From Apostichopus japonicus (taxonomy: Eukaryota; Echinodermata; Holothuroidea; Aspidochirotida; Stichopodidae), in assembly GCF_037975245.1 (NCBI RefSeq), contig NC_092567.1, forward strand, positions 26,814,376 through 26,878,375: a DNA stretch of 64,000 bases. The letters run 5' to 3'. The notes under the pieces are model-generated. The model saw only the letters and a list, made by a program, of their open reading frames with translations. It searched no databases and was not told the DNA's origin. This document shows, piece after piece, positions 1-13,710 of this stretch. Both the position numbers and the translations under genes were made by a program. Numbering within the stretch: position 1 is the stretch's first letter; each line of letters opens with the position of its first letter.

Positions 1-248
1 AGATGTGGAGCAAGCTTTTCTTTGGCAGTCAGTATATATTTTCGAAGAATGACATATGCTTCGGGTATCATTTTTCTGTGAATCACCAATATAATTTCTT
101 AATTTTTCATCTCAAGTACTTCATCTTCAGTAAAAATATTACAAACACGGAAATGAGATATAGGGATTTTTTATATAAGTTAAAATTTGCTATTAAACTT
201 GAGAAAGAACTAAAGCAAAGAGGCAAAGCTTGTATTTCTTACGAGTAG
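1..248 (+). mobile_element. LINE ORF C-terminal fragment, cut by the window edge
   Basis: An open frame runs from base 3 to a stop at 246-248. Its FGY...NFLIF..KYFIF pattern followed by a basic tail resembles the extreme C-terminus of animal non-LTR retrotransposon polyproteins (L1/Tx1 type, from memory). The best internal support is that the same pattern recurs at 18302-18484, where it is followed by an AATAAA signal and a poly(A) run. The 5' part lies outside the window, so intactness cannot be judged. Family assignment is inference. Confidence 0.4.
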
Positions 249-1248
249 TTAATAGACTCATTTAGTAATTGCACTATACTGTTCAGCTAATTACGATGCA
301 TTATTGTTTTTAATGTACTTATCATTACTTGTAAAAGGTCGTTGACCTTATTGTATTCAAATATGTACGAATTGGCACAATTAAGATTGTTACCATAGAG
401 ATACCAAGCGTGGTAAAAAGAAAGAAAGGAAAAGACGCTTTATTCCGGTTGGCATTGTCATGAAGAGGTACAGTAGCTCTCATATCTGCCTGCATGTGTC
501 CGATATATTTTAGGTATGATCTCATTGGTCAGGTCAGGGTAGAGGGGGACTCCTGGGTCAAGGAGGTCATAGCCTCGGGGCCGAGTCAATTTGGAGGGGG
601 GAGGTGGACAATATGGGATAAACAATAATATATTCTCACTTTAACAACTGAATATACTTAAAGAATAACAAAGATTTTAAAAAGACGGTCCCGAATAGAA
701 TACACTCTCGAAATAATACCTCTGAGGAGAGGACTCATATCCATCACAGAAGTCTTTGCCCATTTTGTGTGTTTGTGTCTTATTATAGAATGTCAACTGC
801 GGATTTGAAGCCCAATTAGGTTTTTTTTTTTTGGGGGGGGAGGAGTGTAAAATTGAAATTTTATTGGTTTAATATTATTTCCGTTGTTGTTTTTCTTTCC
901 CTTTGAATCTTTTATAGATGATCTACTTGTAAAATTTCTATTTATTTAAGACCTCCTCAGCTTTTTCGTATTTCAGAAACTTAAAGTATTTATTTTTCTC
1001 GACAAGAGATTTCTAAGTCCGTTCTTTGTTTATAACCTTGGAGGCTTTGTTATGATTCTGTTTTCCCTATTAAAAGTGTAATCATATTCGATAGGGAGAA
1101 CAAGTAATATTTGTTACGACAGCTTCCCCACCTCCGATGGTCAAAGGTTGTTATAATTTCCTTAGATTGTAACACGTTAAAACTTGATTAACAATAAGTT
1201 TGCTAACAACTTACTTTCCTTGAGAACCTGACTCTCCAAGTTATAGAA
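249..1248. other. No gene recognised
   Basis: AT-rich sequence with scattered stops in all frames and a T-run/G-run near 822-841. No exon, RNA gene or repeat array could be supported. Confidence 0.5.
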
Positions 1249-1274
1249 CCGCACTGAAAACTTAAATTGGTTCA

Positions 1275-1640
1275 CCGACTAACATAACATTAGTCCATCT
1301 GGTGCCTCTCCCGACTAACATAGCCTTGGTCAGTTGCTATACCGACTAATTTATTCCTTAGTCAGTTGGATTTCTTAGTCGGTCATCTTAGTCCGTCAGC
1401 TTAGTCGATCAACAATTTCTCAGTCGGTAAATGTATATTAGTCAGTTACATTAGTTGGTGACATTAGTCGGTCTTTACCGACTAATTTATATGAGCCACC
1501 GACTAGTTTATAGCAGGTTTTACATTAGTCAGGATGGTGCCTCTCCCGACTAACCTTTCTTAGTCCGTATCGACTGACTAGTTGCACCGACTAGATTCAC
1601 TGAAAGAATTAAACCCGACTAGTTTCACTGACTAGCATCA
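1275..1640. repeat. Left subterminal ACCGACTAA/TTAGTCGGT repeats
   Basis: About twenty degenerate copies of a 9-bp motif occur in both orientations in under 400 bp, interspersed with CACTGAAAGAA motifs near 1598 and 1643 that echo the element end. They match the right-end cluster. In characterised transposons such motifs are often transposase-binding sites; that role is inference here. Confidence 0.55.
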
Positions 1641-2273
1641 CTGAAAGAAAAGAGAGAAGAAGAAACAAATAATGTGTACGTTGGCAGTATTTATTTCTGA
1701 TAAAACTTCTGATGTCTACAAAAGGCTGACTTTCGACAGATAGAGAAGAAATCACTGTAAATAAAATCTGAAAATCTGATTTTTTTTTTCCAACAAAGTT
1801 AAGACAAGTTAATGGATCAAACATGAATCGCAAAAGTATAGCACTGCACAATAATGCAAAGTTGAATCTTGGGCAAGGGTTCCTCATGACTTTCCTTTTA
1901 AAGTGGTACCCCAAATCGACACCAGTTAAGTCTTCACGAACAAAGAGTGTTTCTCTTAACCACAAATGGCCTCCCACTTGTCTTCAGGAAGCCAAAATCT
2001 GCACCATTATTGACCTGTGAACAGAAAATATGATATACGTGTAAGAACAGATACAGATATAGCACATGATAACTCACATTATCATAAACATACATTTACA
2101 TTAAAATTTTATAACATATTGGGAGGTATACATTTAAATCTAGGTCCCTCAAATTATAAGCCAGGAATAGCAGCTTTACCGAATTATTATTAGCTTTGCA
2201 CAGCATAACACCAAGTTATTTCTCAAAGCTTAATAATTATGTTAATCATGTTAATAATGATCCCAACAGACCG

Positions 2274-3657
2274 GGATCCCAGAGGGTTTGGTTAGCTGGG
2301 AAGGTAACCAATTGCCTTGTACATCACAATGTTCACAGTGCATTCCTGTATATGAAACCAGACGACTGGCAAACCGACTGTGGTGGGTGTGGCTGGGAGA
2401 GCAATTTTAAAGTCACCTGATAGCTAACCTAGATCAGTTTTCATGGTAACACATCAAAGTAAGTACAATATGTCAGGTATGGCCCCAAGAGCAACAAATG
2501 GCCATTGCCAGTAATTATTGGTGGTGGGGTACCCCTGCCAGTGATCTATATTTGACCCCTCAAGGCTGACCTAGGTCAGCTCATGAGGTAACCACTTGAA
2601 ACCTACTGGAAAATGTTGGTTAGGGCTTCAGATACAACTGATGGGCATTGCCAGTAATTTATATTGGGGGGGGGGTACCCCTGCCAGTAGACCCCCAAAA
2701 TGCCCATTCCCTCATTGACCTAGGTCAGCTCATGAGATAACCAGTTGAAAAATTACTGGAAAATGATAGGTATCACTTCATATGTAAGGGATGGGCATTT
2801 CCAGTCATTTACATTGGTGGGGTAACCCTGCCAGTAGACCCCCAAAATGCCCATCCCCCATTGACCTAGATTAGCTCATGAGGTAACCAGTTGAAAACTA
2901 CTGTAAAATGATTGGCAGGACTCTATATATATGTAAGGGATGGGCATTTCCAGTAATTTATATTAGTGGGGTACCCCTGCCAGTAAACCCCCAAAAAGCC
3001 CCCCCCCCCCTCATTGATCAAGGTCAGCTCATGATTTAACCAGTTGAAAACTACTGGAAAATTATTAACAGGATTCTATATGTAAGGGATGGGCGGACTC
3101 TGGCAGTGGTGGCCCACCAATATAAAATACTGGAAATGCCCATCCTTACATATGAAGTGATACCTATCATTTTCCTGTAGGTTTCAACTGGTCAAATCAT
3201 GAGCTCACCTAGGTCAATGAGGGGATGGGCATATTGGGGGTCTACTGGCAGGGGTACCCCACCAATAAAAATTACTGGCAATGCCCATCCCTTGTATCTG
3301 AAGTCCTAACCAACATTTTCCAGTAGGTTTCAAGTGGTTACCTCATGAGCTGACCTAGGTCAGCCGTGAGGGGTCAATTATAGATCACTGGCAGGGGTAC
3401 CCCACCACCATTAATTACTGGCAATGGCCATTTGTTGCTCTTGGGGCCATACCTGACACATTGTTCTTACTTTGATGTGGTTACCATGAAAGCTGCTCTA
3501 GGTTAGCTATTAGGTGACTTTAAAATTGCTCTCCCAGCCACATCCACCACAGTCGGTTTGCCAGTCGTCAGGTTTCATATACAGGAATGCATTGTGAACA
3601 TTGTGATGTACCAGGCAATTGGTTACCTTCCCAGCTAACCAAACCCTCTGGACTCCC
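2274..3657. repeat. Imperfect 1.4-kb foldback (inverted repeat)
   Basis: The left arm starts AGAGGGTTTGGTTAGC (2281) and its complement closes the right arm (CTAACCAAACCCTCT, about 3635-3649). The arms pair in order: the CAGACGACTGGC block near 2358 with the one near 3560, then CTAGGTCAGCTCATGAG blocks and GGGGTACCCCTGCCAGT blocks, turning over near 3095. The left arm carries an extra ~120-bp internal unit (near 2750, 2870 and 3010), so the arms differ in length. No coding capacity. Confidence 0.75.
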
Positions 3658-5649
3658 ACTCTACAGATCAGTGAAAATTTGACCAAACTTATGAAGCTTG
3701 CACGTAAATGATAAACTAGACTGTTTTTTTTTTAAAACAGGTTATGAAAAGTATCTTAAATATCATTAAACAGTTGGGTACAATAGTTAAACTCACTCTT
3801 CCATCTTTTTTCTCTATGGTACTTGTTCCTTTGCTTTTTGGACTCTTGGATAAACTCTTTTGTTCTGCGAAGGGTACCAATATATCATCTTAAAACATGT
3901 CTTTAAGCCATATATAACACAGTTCTCCTCTTCTGTTGTTGCCTCCACACTGGTGTCGTACATCACAGGAAAGCTCACCCTTGACTTAGATATTTGGCTT
4001 TTCAATTCCTGCTGGAAAAAAGAAACAGCAAAGTATTCATCATTTGAAAAAAAAAAAAAAAAGTTGTCACCACAAAGTTATGTGAGATTTGCTTCCACTA
4101 TAGTCTCAAAAAAACAATCCCAAAGTTTGAAGCAGACTGTATAAAGCTGAAAATTTGAACGAGAGTGTCATCACCATTGCAACCAGAATCAAATGCCCAG
4201 AATACAGAGATAATAAAACATGGGCTAAATCTTTGTTTGTTTTTATGATCTTTAAAAATATAAAATTTTAGAAACAGAAATGCACTGAGCCAACTTATTT
4301 ATAGGCCTAATCGTTTTTAGTTGTTGTTTTGCTTGCTCACATAACAAGCCTGTTTAGACCTAGGCTAGAGGAGAATCAGTACTTTGTTACACTAAGTTTG
4401 TCTACGGTCGTTTTGATTTAGTCTTACTAGTAGTACTAAAGTATATAATGGACCGGCGAAGACTAGAGAATACCCAGAGTTTTAGCAACTGCGTTAAACT
4501 GTATCATCTGATCTATTATTTACGCCAATGAGTTTCATTCAATCTACAGTAGGATCAAAAAGAGAAAACTAATTAATCTTAACCTTTAAACTTTGCTACT
4601 AAACAGATATGCTTGAATTACAAATAAATGTCAAAAAAACATCATAATCTAAGAATCGATGCATATACATACACATAAACAGAATAATTTGAATTCGCGC
4701 AAGTGAACCCTGCACTACATTGGACAGTAAAAAAACGTGCAATTAGACCAAACTAAACATACTAAATTTTCCGTTACTTCTACATAAAATATCAATACAA
4801 ATACAACAACTTACTCTTTTGGCAGTATACTAAAAGCACATGTTATAATAACTTCAGACTATCAAGCTTTCCTGAGAAAAAAACGGTTAATACTTCTTAC
4901 AGTAAGCAAGTCGACCGTGAAGGAATGTCGCAATTGTTTCCTGGGCGTGACCGGAAATTAAATACTAAAAAATGATAAATGAAAAGGTTAAATAGAACTG
5001 AAGCGTGCATCCTGACTGCTCGCAACATATAATACCGTTGACTAGCCAACATAATGTGTTCAGCCGACTGTGACTGTACGTTTGAAGGTCTAGCCTTGCT
5101 TATTCAATATCACAAAGCCTACCCATTTAGATTCACATGGGAAATTACAGGAAATCTTTACCAAATGAGTGTAGACTTCAAATAAACTATTGAGCCTTAT
5201 AGTTCCAGCATTTGTTTGGGAATAAATTAGAAGATCATGTGCCACTGTTCAATCTAGCCCAATACACACATAACACATTGTTAATTGGTGTTTAGAATGC
5301 ACACTTTAGTGTTGAGAATGCACTGCAGTACCCAGTAGAAGCCTATAGGCTACTCACTGTCATTGCACTTGTGTATTGCGAAACGCCAACGTGACAACGG
5401 TAGCGTTACACTAACCATAATACAGTACTAGTGCCAGTGGCCTAACAATTAACTTTAATTTTACCTTCTAGTTAAAGGAATAACAGGTAGGCCGATGATG
5501 CAGTTAATACCTCCATTCTTCTAAAGACCTTCTTGGGTGATTTACGGTTGAAAGTTGCTTAGAGTGATCGTATGAAACTATGCCAAGCCCAGCAAGCTGC
5601 CGTTGCCTCTCGGTTTCCAAATTGAAGTGAATCGAATTGGGTTAAAATA

Positions 5650-5890
5650 CATTAGTCCGTCGACACCGACTAAGCTACGATTATGGCGTAAATCGGGTGT
5701 CCGTATCGTTCTTAGTCCATGGGTTAAAATACCTTAGTCCGTCGCCACCGACTAAGCTGAGATTATATTTTCCTTAGTCAGTGTAAACTAACTAAGAAGC
5801 AGCGATGAAACGAAGATTTTTGCTAGTCCGGGTGCATTGACTAACGTTAAAGACTAATTTAACGTTAGTCCGTTGCAATATTGACTAGTT
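5650..5890. repeat. Right subterminal TTAGTCCGT/ACCGACTAA repeats
   Basis: Copies of the same 9-bp motif as the left cluster, including a partly duplicated block (GGGTTAAAATAC at 5639 and again near 5729) followed each time by TTAGTCCGTCG. Confidence 0.55.
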
Positions 5891-5910
5891 TATTTTTTCA
5901 GTGCGGAGAC

Positions 5911-6027
5911 GTCGATTAATTGGAATCAATTTATTTGAATCGATTAATTTGAATCGATTAATTTGAATCGATTAATTGGAATCGATTAATTGGAATCGAT
6001 AAATTTGAATCGTTTAATTTGCATTGA
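5911..6027. repeat. 14-bp tandem repeat
   Basis: About eight copies of TTGAATCGATTAAT with small changes, directly after the 1249-5906 element. The unit contains the palindrome AATCGATT. Confidence 0.8.
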
Positions 6028-6658
6028 TTTGATGTCTGTGCGATGGCAAATAATCGGAACGTGTCAAAAGGTGCTCGCAAGAGTAACCATATTTTAATCT
6101 CTAGGATATTTGTCAGATGCTAAACGACGGATAACCGGAAAGTTCGAGTAGTAAGTAAATATAGCCTTCCCGTACAGACGCACACTACGAGTAACTGTTC
6201 TTCCAGTTTCGTATCTCATTGCATTATGTCAATTAATATGCGTCAATTTTATAGGTATGCTGTATTGGCCCCAAATATGCTAGATATTGAAATATGGTCA
6301 CATTTGGTCAAAGTTCTTAAACTGTTTTTATTACAACCTCCGATGAAATTTTCCTCACTGGGACATTCAGTCATTTTGTGTGCTCTTTAAAATTGTCTGA
6401 GAACAATTTGGAGAGTAAAGACCTCCAGGAAAGTACTTCCTGAAAACTTCTAGCAATTATAGCGTGCTGTAATTTGAGGCCTATACTGACTACCTTTAAA
6501 CCCTGGTTTATTATCGGTACATGATTGAATCAATTCACATATGTTTACTTGGTCTTTATTTTAATTGGAATTCGAACAAATGATGAACTTAGCAAAGAAG
6601 CTTGCAATATAAAAATGTACAGTAAAGAACTTATGAGACTGTTAAATCATTTAATAAT
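6028..6658. other. No gene recognised
   Basis: AT-rich intergenic sequence; nothing recognisable. Confidence 0.5.
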
Positions 6659-6778
6659 ACACTTTAAAGTTTTACGGTAGTTGATGCAACACTTTAAAAT
6701 CGTAATGTATTTGATGTTACACTTTAAAGTGGTCACGTATATCATGTAGCACTTTAAATTGTTAAGCGTATTTGATAA
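6659..6778. repeat. 30-bp tandem repeat, four copies
   Basis: Four 30-bp units each begin with (A/G)CACTTTAAA, at 6659, 6689, 6719 and 6749. The units are diverged after the shared head. Confidence 0.8.
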
Positions 6779-7567
6779 TATTAGGAATGGCTAAATATTT
6801 AAAATAGACGCAACACAGACCGTCATTTCAAGCTGAAAGGCTTAACCGTAAATATAATCTCTATCGTCTAGACATGTTACCATGGTAACACCTTGTCAAG
6901 CTTCAAGAAATCTTTGACTGGAGTTTCTATCATTGTCCTCCGAATTTTTCCTTAAATTCCGGAAGACAGTCTGAAGGACACACTTGTCTTACGAGTACCA
7001 ACACTGCATTCCTCTTGGTATAAGTACGATATGCGAGTACAAATTTCGAGTACAATCACGTGGTATTTCCTTGGGATCTATACATACATATCAAACTTCC
7101 CCGTGCATGAGTACAAGTATGCTAGAATTCGACTACAGATCTAGACTCACTACGAGTCTGCTATATAGACAGTGTGTATAAAGAAGTTTGCAATTACCAT
7201 TCAGGGTGACCACTTTTTGTCTGCCTAGCATATTTCGGATGAATTATTTCAGCGTCGATCAAGGTCTGTGTTACATCTATTGATGTGATCCTAATATGAA
7301 CTGATACCTCAAAAAAGTCCAAAATGACAAGAATTTTAATTTATTTTACAATATTTTCACATCATTTTTTAAAATTCAAATCCATAACGTATAATGGTTT
7401 AACATATTGATAGAAAAACATAAAGTTACAGTCACGTGAGACAGTTAAAAGTGTAAAACCAACAAATTATTCGTGGAAATTGAAAAGGAAACCTGACAAC
7501 AAGTAAATCAAAAATGACTAGATGAAGAAAAGTTGAAACATGCAATGAGCTATTGTCATGAATGAAC
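6779..7567. other. No gene recognised
   Basis: Contains a short open frame at 6984-7181 rich in TACGAGTA-like words, with no recognisable protein features. Nothing else supported. Confidence 0.4.
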
Positions 7568-7780
7568 CCTTGTATATGGCGCGCTGTTCGCACCATATAT
7601 ATGTTGCCGTCGTAGAAACTTACGTTGCCGTCGCGGTTTCTTATATTGCCGTCGCGAAAACGTAGCTTTCTGACCCCAAAACGTACGATGCCGTCATGGA
7701 AACTTAAGCATAAGCTTTAGTTTCTGCAGGGCGACAACATAAAAATAGTACAAACGGCGCGCCATACTTGTACTTACATT
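7568..7780. mobile_element. Short inverted-repeat element (MITE candidate)
   Basis: CTTGTATATGGCGCGC near 7570 is roughly complementary to GGCGCGCCATACTTGTAC near 7757-7774, giving ~20-bp imperfect inverted ends around a 200-bp body. The body holds four copies of TTGCCGTCG-like units about 25-30 bp apart. GC-rich ends in AT-rich surroundings support a mobile origin. No target duplication was identified. Confidence 0.35.
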
Positions 7781-8104
7781 ACTAGGTGTTCCTAACATAT
7801 TAGGAACCAGCTGTAATTTCTATTTAGTCTGAAAGTACTTAATTGCGCTACACAACTGTTCCTTTCCTTTTTTTCCTGAACAGTTCTGGGCTGGAGAGTG
7901 GTAAAGGGGTAGCGGTTGGGGTCGAATAGTATATAAGGTCACGACAAGCTTATACGTTGTCTTAATATAACGAACATTCATTCCAATGAAAAAGAGTCGC
8001 TTTAAAGTTGTCCAAATACCCTTAGTATTGGAAACCCTGATAATGTAGAGGTCGCACCAAAATTGTAGATGTTTTTCATCAAAATAAACAAATTTGTGCG
8101 ATAC

Positions 8105-8290
8105 AAGAAGACTAATATTTGCCCAAATTGATCTCGATAGTTGAAGAATAATATTAGCCCATATTTATCTCGATAGTTGAAGAATAATATTAGCCCAAAT
8201 TGATCTATATAGTTCAAGACTAATATTTGCCCAAAATTGATCTCGATAGTTGAAGAATAATATTGGCCCAAATTGATCTCGATATAGTTT
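8105..8290. repeat. 36-bp tandem repeat
   Basis: About five copies of a 36-bp unit built on CCAAATTGATCTCGATAGTT. Because 36 is a multiple of three it produces a repeating 12-residue open frame on the minus strand, which is not a gene. Confidence 0.8.
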
Positions 8291-8693
8291 AAGTCTGTAT
8301 ATGGTGTTGCTTAACATAATTCAGTTTATTAAAGTGCAATTAGTCACAGAGGAGATTCTTCGATTCATTTCTTTCTGACATGATTTGTTAGTCTATATCT
8401 AGGAAACCCCAATGCGCATGTGCAACCATGTATCATGTGACTATGCTCAGTTTTCTGTGAGCACTTTCTTTCCCCAGATTCACATTCAAATATATTACGT
8501 CATTCGTAACAGACATCAAAATTGTTTCAGAATAATATGGCTTCTCATATCCTTACAAAGTTCTCTTCTTTAATACAACATAAACGTAATAAAAATTACT
8601 TTTTTTTCAAATTTTTGCCTTAATTTCAAATAACCACTTATTACCGAATAAAACGTTTTTTTTCATTTATATCATTGCACTCATTTATTCAAA
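8291..8693. other. 3' flank of the first tetraspanin gene
   Basis: AT-rich; apart from the possible poly(A) hexamer next to the stop codon, no feature is supported. Confidence 0.4.
8684..8689 (-). terminator. Possible poly(A) signal of tetraspanin 1
   Basis: AATAAA on the minus strand, four bases past the TAG stop of the tetraspanin gene. The hexamer is canonical but common by chance in AT-rich DNA. Confidence 0.3.
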
Positions 8694-11600
8694 CTATGCC
8701 TTCTCTTGAACCGCATCAATCACACAACAGGAGAACATCATTGCAATTATCTGTCAAAATAATTTGAAAAAAAAACATTGGGAAAATTAAGTAGTCATAG
8801 CCGCCTCGTATTGAGCATGTTAGAGTTATAATATCTCACATTATTAAATGAAATACAATGAAGGAGAAAAAATGAAATACAGCTTAGATTTATATTACCA
8901 CCAACAAACAATGTTGACAGAGTTTGTTTTAGTTAGTTTATCCTATACGCCGGGTAAAATACACACTTTCTGTGTCAAATAAAGTAAGTTAATCGAAGGG
9001 CACACGTAAGGTAAATGTAAGCCCAAGGTAAGTTAAAGGCAGGGTAAAAGTTAGGAACATGTATTATTAATGGAATGTTAAAGGAATTGTTTATATTAAC
9101 TTAAGGAAAGCTGACAGTGTGTTTAAACTAAAGGTAATGATAAAGGTAATATAGGATGGAATTTAAAGGCAAGTTAAAACTCAATGTATGTAGGTAAGAT
9201 TTAGGGAAGATATGTTCAATAATAGTAATAAGGATAGGGTTTAAGGGTAAGCTAGAAAAGAGGTTAACAGAAGATAATTGTTAAATAAATGTTAATGTAT
9301 TGTTAAATCAAGATATAGAGGTAAGGGCAAGGTGTGGTTAACACAAGGTCGTACTAGAAAGACAAATGTAAGGTCAATGTAAAGGAATGCTGGAATGCCA
9401 TGTTCAGGAGAACGCATCATATATCTTACCTCGAAAACCAGAACACCCAAGCACACACCTGCCAAGATAGCAATGTTGGATTCTATCTTACCAATACTTG
9501 CTGCAACGCAGCCCTATGAAAGAAAAGAATGACATACAACTTTAGGGTGAGTGATTTTTGTTGTTGTTGATTTTTTTGCTTTAAAAGAGCTTGACGTTTG
9601 TTCATATGTTTTCTTGTGTTTGAAAAGAATGACTCTTTTCCATTCCCTCCCACTTCCCTCCCACTCCCCTCCCACTTAACTTAGAGATAAAGCCCAACTA
9701 ATTCTAAACTCTAAGATATGTTTGATTTGATATTAATCTATGGGTCATTAGCGGATTCAATATATTTCAGCATATATAGATCCTGTAGGTATTTGGAACT
9801 TTCTCTTAACACAATTAAACTATTTTACGTTCGCCTGGAGAGTTAACTGAAAGTAGGGTAGCACATGCCAGTTGAAAACAATCTATGCTCTAACAGCCTT
9901 GCAAAGTGATGGAATTGTGTTCAGACACCTTTTCCTTTATTCAACATTTCGAATACAAAAAAACAACCTAAGAAAGAATAGAAAAGTTACAGATAGCAGT
10001 AACATTAATTCATGTTGTCCATACTGCATGGGAAAACGGCCTTCTTATGTATGTAAGCAAAGAAGGAACGTTACGGCCTTCCTTCTACCCTCAAACCCCT
10101 TAATCCATATTGTGTACGTTATTGCAGTGGGCGCAGGTACTGGTAATGGGACCAATCCAAGACATATCACCAAATAGGACTGAGCAGGGCATATATAATA
10201 TAGTTATATATATAGTTATATATATATATAGTTACATCGAGATTCAGTCTGTATTATATTTTATGCAAATAAAGGTAAACCTTGATAATATTTCTGATGA
10301 GATGTTACAGATTAATATACTTACCGGCTCGTGTCGTGTGGGTGATGTATAACTACACGGGTCTGGAGGGGTCGTCGCAGTACAGCAGGAGGGTGGTAAC
10401 TTTCCTTCCTCTACCTGCCACACTGAATCTGTGTAATCAGTGTAATTATAGGCACCGCAACATTCAAACTACAAAACAATGGAGGTAACATATATATACA
10501 TTAAAACACAATAGGCCTAATTAAAGAAAACGGACCGTCTTTTGCTAAAAACGTGAATAGTTAATTGCTTTCTCCACCTTTAAAAAGGGAACATATAAAT
10601 AATCTAACCCCTTGTGATCAATGTTGTGATCGCAAACCCTTTTAGGGATTTTGGAGGGTCGTTAAAAGACAATTGGAGAAAGAAGGACGTGGAACAAATA
10701 GGTGCGATGTCATAGATGCACTGAGAGATGAACTTGATTTTTTATGAATTTATTTCCATCAATTCACAATTGTTTAATTTCCTTCAGCAAGCAAGCACGG
10801 AATGCACAATAATGTGAACACACCATTATTTTCCCTAAGTTTGTTAAACTTTTCACCCTTTAGTGATATATGTTGATTCGTATCCATGAATCCAAGGCCA
10901 CATCGATAGAATCAATCCATGAAATGTACAAACAAACAAAATCACATACTCGAACTTTACATTCTAGTATATTTCTCTCGTATTTGTTTTTTCATTTAGA
11001 TCATAGCAAAACATTTTATGTATGGCAGAATCGATCCTGCGAGATTCGAAAGGTAAGAAAATGCTCCTTTCTTAGAGGGGAGATAATATATATATCTTCA
11101 GGGATTGATTCTAGTTTTAAGTCCGTCTATCATTAACTGCATGTAAGTTCGTCGTTATAGATGTCCATTTGTGTGTCTCCTTGCCCCCCCCTCACCCCTC
11201 CCCTCCCTCTCTCTCTCTCTCTATTTCCACCTCTACCTCTCTTCATCTCTCCACCCCTTACCACCTCTACCTCTCTCTATTCCTAAAATTTAATCTCTCT
11301 CTCTCTTTGAGTATCTGTCATTTAAAAAACTATATATGCAGCCTACCACACAGAGAGATAGACAATCAGACGGTCCTAAGTTGATAACAAACTGAGAAAA
11401 TAAGCTTAATATTTTCGATAGTCATAAGCTTTCGATTACCTTTTCTTGCATGTAATCTATTGTTTCTGTTGCGGAATTATATTCGCCGTAGCTCTCACTT
11501 ATTGTCTTCGTCATGCCCTCTGTCATTGATCCTTCCAGCTGTTAATGTCAAGAAATTTGAAAAATTATTTTTATTTTATTTTTAAATATCTCTGACTCCT

Positions 11601-13644
11601 TCCACCAGAACAAAGCAATATTTTATTTTTATTTATTTGCATTTTTAGTTTTTTTTTCTGGCGCAGAAAAGTATACTGAAAATGCAAACAACCATTTTAC
11701 TCATTACTGTACATAATGTATCGCTATATATTAATGTAAATAAGTAATAAAATAAAATATATCTAGCTCGGTTATAAATTCAAGTAAAATACAATGAAAT
11801 CAATATAAAAGTTACTCAAAAATGCGAAATATTACTAAGGAATTAAAAATAATTCGAGAGTAATTCGAATTTTTCACTGATACCAGATGCGAGCCAAAAA
11901 TTTCTCTGCTCATTTCAAAATAAAACACACACAAAATAAAATATGCAAAAAGATAACAAAACGAGAAATTCAAATTAATTCTAAAGATTATTAAACAGCG
12001 AGTTTTCAAAACTCTCGTTGGTTATAAATATGGCCATTATTCTTCACCATATGTTCGTGGATCAATAAAGATATTTAGTTATATATTCCATAAAGAATAA
12101 ATCACATCAAAATAACAAAATTCTTAGATAAAACCAAAAACATAAATATTTAGGACTTATTATATGTTTAGTTACTTACTTCGCCTTTATAGACCAAGGC
12201 CAGAATGCCAGCAGTCAGCTCACCAAGAACAATCAATAGCAGCAGACAGAAATACTAAAAATGAAAACAAAATAATGTAACACATTTTGGAAATAATTCA
12301 AAAAGCCGCTGCCCAACAAATATGGATAATTATTGACAAAATTATCCATTTCTAAGGCATTTTGGAATATAATTTAGATTGGGATTTGGGCTTCGGTTTA
12401 CATGTCAGAAATTTGTCGTTCAATTTCGTTCATTACGTACTTTTGAGCTGTGATAAAACTCCCAATGTGAAAAACACATCTTAGTATATGCCTACTAACT
12501 TTCACTGCAATCGTTTTACATGGTGATATTAGCTGTTCATCTCTGTAGTTTCATTATCAAGATATATTTGACTTTTGCTTTATCATTTGTTAACCCCTTC
12601 AATTAAGGGTATGATTCTCGAGTTTGCAAGTTTCAAACAACGTTCACCATACTATTGTTTAAGTCTGTTCTGTTTTACGCTGGTCATGCAAATCACCACC
12701 ACGAACATAGCTAACCCGCTACCTATTTCCTCCTCACTCGTACAATGATGTATCAACTATGCTTGATCTAATCATTTGCAAACTGAAATCACATTGACTA
12801 AAAATATTAGATCCCCTTTTCACCCTCCCTCGGATCCGTCAATCCCTCTCCATCTATACCCTAATGGGCTTTGCTTGATAATGGATCTGTAAACTGTTAT
12901 ACGATTTTGGGAACTACATCACCACTCACCCCACCCCCTCTCCCATCCACTACTTTTATTACCCACGCAAATAGAATTCTTGCCAATAAAACCCACCGTT
13001 TTCAAGAAACAGATGTTCTCCTTCATAGCTCCACAACAACCGCAAAATCCGACGATGAAACAGAAACATCCCAGCCCTAATATGATCCCAGCTACCGGTG
13101 TTATCTTATCCTCAGAAAATAGCTCTTCGAACCGACTGGCCTCTACTAGCATCCATATTCCCAACCCAACGAGAGCAAGACTAGACGCCTGTTGGAGAAT
13201 TTCAAGGAAGCAATTAAATATAAATTAACACTAATAAAAGTAATAAGATGATCTTATGGACATTATTTATAATGGTTGTGCGCATACTCAGACTATCAGA
13301 ACCTAGCAACGGTGATCGTCCATTGATGATATAAATATAGTTAACGTTAAGTCAGACGGAGCCTAGACGCCTAAGCGTATAGTTTAGCATATGGAAGTTT
13401 GTTAGGTCTGATCACGAGTAAATGTGTACTATTATTAGTTTATAATGGTGATATATATATATATATATACAGACACGCTCGCAGATTGATTCTTTACAAA
13501 CAACTGTAAACAGTTCGGTATTTTCAAGTATAAACCATGTATTTGATCGTGCGTTCTTGCTATAGCTGCTTGGAGAGCACTCAGTTAGGACAATTTTTCT
13601 ATACTGTACTGTCATGTCTCGTTTCAAATATATATATATCGTTT

Positions 13645-13710
<66 letters not shown>

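Larger units (their letters stand above)
1249..5906. mobile_element. Non-autonomous DNA-transposon-like element with inverted ends
   Basis: The outer ends are inverted: CCGCACTGAAAA at 1249-1260 and its complement TTTTCAGTGCGG at 5895-5906. Just inside both ends lie many short copies, in both orientations, of TTAGTCGGT/ACCGACTAA, dense at 1275-1640 and 5650-5890 and essentially absent between. Inverted ends with subterminal repeats are typical of non-autonomous DNA transposons. No transposase frame is present. A large foldback sits inside at 2274-3657. No clear target-site duplication was seen, so the exact ends and superfamily are unknown. Confidence 0.5.
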
